A DNA stretch of 9,617 nt from Thermoplasmata archaeon. GTDB lineage: Archaea > Thermoplasmatota > Thermoplasmata > SG8-5. Each line of letters begins with the position of its first letter. The first letter of the stretch is position 1. Shown piece after piece: positions 7,068-9,617 of the stretch. The position numbers and the translations under genes were made by a program. The DNA is taken from NCBI GenBank assembly GCA_030655715.1, contig JAUSPR010000214.1, positions 1 to 9,617 on the forward strand. The letters run 5' to 3'. The notes beneath the pieces were generated by a model. That model was not told the origin of the DNA. It ran no database searches and saw only the letters and a program-made list of their open reading frames with translations.

Positions 7068-7850
7068 ATGGCAACGCTGATGCTCGTGGATGACGAGGCC
7101 TCCATAATTGAGGTCTACAAGAACATCCTCGAGATACGCAATCACGAAGTGGTAGCCGAGGCATCCGACGGTGACGAGGCCTTGCTGATTTATTGCACAT
7201 TGGAGACGAAGCCAGATGTCATACTCATGGACCATCGGATGCCCAGAAGCAATGGCATAACTGCGATGAAGAACATCCAGTTGATGAATCCCCTTCAATG
7301 TGTTATCTTCGTCACCGCGGACTTTGAGGCAGCCAAATATGCAATCGGCCAGGGCGCGCACAGTTTCATAATGAAGCCGTTCAGGATGGACGCGCTTTTC
7401 AATGCCATCGAAGTGGCTCTGGCGGACCAGAAAGCAAAAAAGAATCAGATCCGGGAAGCCTTCCTCGGCCTCGTGACCCGTCTGAATCGAGAAAGCGCCG
7501 GCAATATCCAGGAACTCTCTGACATGTTGGAGAGAGAGGTTATTGACAAATTCCTGCCTCCTCTCGTAAAAGAGAAATTGACAATCGAGACAATGTCGAA
7601 CTGGCTCTGCAAGTTCTTCAACCTGATGGATTTGAAATTCACATACGAGATAACCGGAAAACATGTTGTTCTCAAGAACACCAGATGTGCCTGGATGGAA
7701 TCCATGGGTCCGAACCCGCTTTTCTGCCTGGCTCATAAATGTGCCATAGCCAGATTCGCGCGCAAGACCGGAATTGAATCCACGCTCGACCACAGGAAAT
7801 CAATAATGGGCGGGGATGACATCTGCCTGTTCGAATTAACATTTCAATAG
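7068..7850 (+). CDS. Response regulator: receiver domain plus Cys-rich C-terminal domain
   Basis: A 260-residue regulator. Residues 1-120 are a complete receiver: acidic pocket D8/D9, phosphoacceptor D55 (ILMDHRMP), T83 and K103 (KPF). Residues about 125-195 are mostly helical. The C-terminus (about 195-260) carries C207, C220, C225 and C253, with H223 and H242, arranged C-x12-C-x4-C-x27-C and ending SIMGGDDICLFEL. This ending resembles V4R-type and related small-molecule or metal-binding domains, where a C...GD..C.F pattern occurs, but the family is not certain. There is no DNA-binding helix-turn-helix, so output is likely through ligand binding, protein contact or an unknown activity. It follows the second kinase by one base with GGAGGGG at 7053-7059, eight bases before ATG, and is the obvious phosphorylation target of both kinases. 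The next 200 bases are AT-rich and probably end the operon. Confidence 0.92.
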   Translation: MATLMLVDDEASIIEVYKNILEIRNHEVVAEASDGDEALLIYCTLETKPDVILMDHRMPRSNGITAMKNIQLMNPLQCVIFVTADFEAAKYAIGQGAHSFIMKPFRMDALFNAIEVALADQKAKKNQIREAFLGLVTRLNRESAGNIQELSDMLEREVIDKFLPPLVKEKLTIETMSNWLCKFFNLMDLKFTYEITGKHVVLKNTRCAWMESMGPNPLFCLAHKCAIARFARKTGIESTLDHRKSIMGGDDICLFELTFQ

Positions 7851-7922
7851 TTTTGAAAATTAAATATCTAATATATATTATTTATGAAATTTTGCCTGGA
7901 TTGTGAGCATACTCATGATAAT

Positions 7923-7931
7923 ATTAAATAC
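7923..7931 (+). promoter_or_regulatory. TATA box before the small ORF and second receiver gene
   Basis: ATTAAATAC, centred 30 bases before ATG 7957, predicts a transcript starting near 7952 that covers the small ORF and the second receiver gene. Other AT-rich candidates lie at 7868-7886 and 7936-7948, so the assignment is uncertain. It shares TTAAATAC with the PIN-gene promoter. Confidence 0.4.
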
Positions 7932-7956
7932 GAGTTATTATAATATCAAATTCACG

Positions 7957-8058
7957 ATGTACGAATTAACAATTCTCCAAGGTGAGAACATCGACACCAG
8001 ACAAATGTTTTTCAGAGTTATTCATAATCCTAGCAGGCTTGTATGGAGGTGCTGGTGA
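7957..8058 (+). CDS. Possible 33-residue protein coupled to the second receiver gene
   Basis: ATG 7957 opens a 33-codon frame starting MYELTILQGENIDTRQ. Its stop (TGA 8056-8058) shares a base with the receiver's ATG at 8058, the same TGATG junction seen between the two kinases. A TATA-like box lies about 25 bases before its start, so it could be read leaderless. The C-terminal half (FFRVIHNPSRLVWRCW) is basic and recalls the first helix of winged-helix regulators (HNPSRL), so it may be the stump of a truncated ArsR-like gene rather than a working peptide. The Shine-Dalgarno site of the receiver lies within it. It may also be an unread leader. No homologue can be checked here. Confidence 0.35.
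   Translation: MYELTILQGENIDTRQMFFRVIHNPSRLVWRCW
8045..8051 (+). promoter_or_regulatory. Shine-Dalgarno site that selects start 8058
   Basis: GGAGGTG, a near-perfect archaeal site, six bases before ATG 8058. It overlaps the upstream in-frame ATG at 8043, which therefore cannot use it and has no site of its own. Confidence 0.7.
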
Positions 8059-8432
8059 TGGCGACAATATTCACAGTAGATGATGACATGGCCATGCTTG
8101 ACATGTACCGTGAAATGCTGGTGATGATGAACCATGAACTTGTCGCGGAAGCCATTGATGGCCACCAGGCAATCACAATCTACAAAAAATTCGACAAATA
8201 CCCTGACATAGTCTTGATGGATTTTCGGATGCCAGGCAAGAACGGCATCGACACGATGCTTGATATAAGGCGCATCAACCCGGAACAGTGCCTCATCTTC
8301 ATCACCTCGGATTCGGACGCGGCCAAGGAGGCCAGGGAGTTGGGCGCCAATACCTATGTTCTGAAACCGTTCAGGCTGGATACCCTTTCATCCACGATAA
8401 ACCAGGTGCTGGCCAATACGTTGAAAAAATAA
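8058..8432 (+). CDS. Stand-alone receiver-domain response regulator
   Basis: A 124-residue protein that is only a receiver domain: acidic residues D8-D10, phosphoacceptor D55 (VLMDFRMP), T83 and K103 (VLKPF). It aligns without gaps to residues 1-120 of the upstream response regulator; by hand count 56 of 120 positions are identical, including NHE-VAEA-DG, MD-RMP, NP-QC and KPFR-D. It is therefore a duplication product that lacks the Cys-rich output domain. Such single-domain regulators act by protein contact, as phosphate shuttles, or as sinks that drain a kinase, and either upstream kinase could be its partner. Start 8058 is preferred over 8043 because of the Shine-Dalgarno site and because MATIF matches MATLM of the paralogue. 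No clear terminator follows; the next gene has its own promoter. Confidence 0.92.
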   Translation: MATIFTVDDDMAMLDMYREMLVMMNHELVAEAIDGHQAITIYKKFDKYPDIVLMDFRMPGKNGIDTMLDIRRINPEQCLIFITSDSDAAKEARELGANTYVLKPFRLDTLSSTINQVLANTLKK

Positions 8433-8539
8433 GGTATGGGGCGCGTGCCCACTCCTGCGAGGTTCAGAAGTGTCTGAGCGGGGCTAATGAGTGTTCTTGA
8501 ATTCACCATCTATCTGAATAACGCAAAATTAACGAACTA

Positions 8540-8547
8540 TTTATATA
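8540..8547 (+). promoter_or_regulatory. TATA box of the winged-helix/nucleotidyltransferase pair
   Basis: TTTATATA, a consensus archaeal TATA box, preceded by AACGAA as a likely BRE. It is centred about 28 bases before ATG 8572, so the transcript should start within a few bases of the start codon and be leaderless. Confidence 0.65.
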
Positions 8548-8571
8548 CTTGTTCGCCATTATTACGTTGAT

Positions 8572-9423
8572 ATGTACAAAGAACGTGTAAATAATACCGA
8601 ATTAAAAATTCTCAAGACCATAAGCACCGATGTCAAGTCGGTAATGGCCCTAGCTAAAGCTCTTGAAAAATCAAAGAGCTACATTTCAGAGTGTATCACT
8701 CACCTCGAGCAAATGGGTTTTGTCGATGTCCAGCATCAAGGAAATGTCACAATTTTGCACATTGCCCGAACCCCCCTGGGCAACGAGATATCCAAGCTAT
8801 TACGGGAAGAAGCTATCATGAATTCTTATAAGTGCATTGGTGGTTCGCGATTAAAGATCATGCCCTTGGTGCTGGAACCCGGATATAGTGCCAAGGAGAT
8901 TTCCGAAAGGGCTAGATTATCCCCCAGAACTGTGCAGGCGATACTTGGCGGCTGGAGGCAGATGGGGCTCGTGGTGCTGAGAGGAAGGACGTACACATTA
9001 AACACCAGGCATGAGGTGATAATTTCCTTTGCAGACAAATACGCTGAGCACCGTAACCTGTCACACTTGAAAGAGCGACATCCAGATGGCACTCTCGTCT
9101 GGCATCAAAGGGACGAATATATATTCTCCATTGAACGAGAAATCTCTGACGGTGTTTACAAGCCAGCGGCATATAGCAGATTGGCGGAACTCAATTTTGA
9201 CATAATCTCTCGGAATGAATATTATCATTACTCACCAATTTCATCTGAAATATCCAAGGCCGAAGCACTGATACAGGCTCTTAAGATGGACATGCTTAAT
9301 CCCAGGGTCAAGCAGTTCATTCAACAAAGTATCGGGAACGGTAGTGTCACTCATAAAGAACTGGAAGAATATTCAAAGAAATACAGTATACAGATGGAAG
9401 TGGAGGGAAATCTGCATGGCTGA
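8572..9423 (+). CDS. Double winged-helix regulator, likely antitoxin-type partner of a nucleotidyltransferase
   Basis: A 283-residue protein with two predicted winged helices. The first (about 8-78) reads LKILKTI..VMALAKALEKSKSYISECITHLEQMGFV, a MarR/ArsR-like helix-turn-helix with a wing. The second (about 92-145) has GYSAKEISERARLSPRTVQ and a strand-rich end. Residues about 150-283 form a mixed alpha/beta region (GTLVWHQRDEYIFSI, EYYHYSPISSEISKAEALIQ) that I associate with archaeal proteins encoded next to nucleotidyltransferases and that loosely recalls AbiEi; it is not firmly identified. The next gene overlaps by 8 bases and encodes such an enzyme, so the likely role is autorepressor and neutralising partner. 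A leaderless promoter stands directly upstream. There are no membrane segments. DNA binding is well supported; the antitoxin role is inference from context. Confidence 0.82.
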   Translation: MYKERVNNTELKILKTISTDVKSVMALAKALEKSKSYISECITHLEQMGFVDVQHQGNVTILHIARTPLGNEISKLLREEAIMNSYKCIGGSRLKIMPLVLEPGYSAKEISERARLSPRTVQAILGGWRQMGLVVLRGRTYTLNTRHEVIISFADKYAEHRNLSHLKERHPDGTLVWHQRDEYIFSIEREISDGVYKPAAYSRLAELNFDIISRNEYYHYSPISSEISKAEALIQALKMDMLNPRVKQFIQQSIGNGSVTHKELEEYSKKYSIQMEVEGNLHG

Positions 9424-9617
9424 AAAAACAAAATTCGAAGAAGGGCATCTGGACAAGGCAATGCTGGCCATATCAGAAAATCTGGTTGCTCCCGTGGAAG
9501 CATTTTTGGTCGGGGGGTGCGCAATGATCAAGCACAACGCAAAAATCTCAACCAAGGATGTTGACATTGTTTTTCTGAAACCAGAAATGGCAAGGCAATT
9601 CATAGATGCAGCACTCA
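9416..9617 (+). CDS. Partial nucleotidyltransferase (AbiEii/MNT-like), cut by right window edge
   Basis: Sixty-seven codons are visible, starting MAEKTKFEEGHLDKAM. The polymerase-beta-type nucleotidyltransferase signature is seen as FLVGGCAM (G33, G34) followed by STKDVDIVF with D48 and D50, the metal-binding aspartates. This pattern fits DUF6036/AbiEii-like enzymes, some of which act as toxins by adding nucleotides to tRNA acceptor ends or to proteins, while others (MNT) act as antitoxins. The start overlaps the previous stop by 8 bases, with GGAGGG at 9402-9407, eight bases upstream. The C-terminal half lies outside the window, so completeness and subfamily cannot be judged. The partner's winged helices support an AbiE-like pair. 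Confidence 0.78.
   Translation, partial: MAEKTKFEEGHLDKAMLAISENLVAPVEAFLVGGCAMIKHNAKISTKDVDIVFLKPEMARQFIDAAL

Noticed and set aside
7050..7793. Long antisense open frame on the minus strand opposite the first response regulator
   Set aside because: The plus-strand frame has complete receiver motifs and a Shine-Dalgarno site; the antisense frame has no recognisable domain and mirrors its codons.
8437..8452. Small GC-rich hairpin (GGGC-GCGT-GCCC) after the second receiver gene
   Set aside because: The stem is only four to five pairs and no T-run follows, so it is not a credible terminator.
8463..8571. Short frames of 13 to 27 codons between the second receiver and the winged-helix gene
   Set aside because: They run through the TATA box region, lack Shine-Dalgarno sites and carry no recognisable pattern.

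Overview
The window looks archaeal. Several genes have a TATA box about 25 bases before the start codon (2005-2013 on the minus strand, 8540-8547, 7923-7931), which implies leaderless transcripts. Genes inside operons instead carry GGAG/GAGG Shine-Dalgarno sites and overlap by TGATG junctions. Soluble multi-PAS/GAF histidine kinases, and a kinase with an HDINN-type H-box, are typical of Euryarchaeota in the broad sense (methanogens, Thermoplasmata relatives). I cannot place it more finely from sequence alone. No tRNA, rRNA, CRISPR array or insertion sequence was seen.

Left block (1-1983, minus strand): an overlapping cluster, AT-rich by eye. It begins with a leaderless PIN-GNAT-PUA/EVE-like fusion protein. 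A small ASCH-domain protein follows, overlapping it by 23 bases. A third reading frame then runs off the left edge, overlapping the ASCH gene by 32 bases. The combination of nuclease, acetyltransferase and two RNA-binding-type folds suggests RNA processing, toxin-antitoxin or defence, but the exact job is unknown.

Second block (2133-2576, minus strand): a rubrerythrin/ferritin-like four-helix protein. One expected iron-ligand glutamate appears to be replaced by lysine. Its TATA box lies inside the 5' extension of the reading frame, which fixes the start at 2576. A divergent intergenic region follows (2577-2930).

Central block (2931-8432, plus strand): a signalling operon. A large soluble kinase (PAS-GAF-PAS-PAS-GAF-HisKA-HATPase, with a Cys cluster in the second GAF) overlaps by one base a second kinase (PAS, HDINN-type H-box, HATPase). 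One base after that comes a response regulator with a receiver domain and a Cys-rich C-terminal domain. After about 200 AT-rich bases, which hold a possible 33-residue ORF, lies a stand-alone receiver protein that is a close paralogue of the first receiver (56 of 120 positions identical by hand count). Neither regulator has a recognisable DNA-binding domain, so output is probably by protein-protein contact or through the unknown Cys domain.

Right block (8572 to the edge, plus strand): a leaderless protein with two winged helices, then an overlapping nucleotidyltransferase (GG...KDVD motif) cut by the window end. This resembles AbiE-like or MNT-type toxin-antitoxin pairs. The signalling operon is thus flanked by two toxin-antitoxin-like or defence-like modules, which suggests an accessory region.
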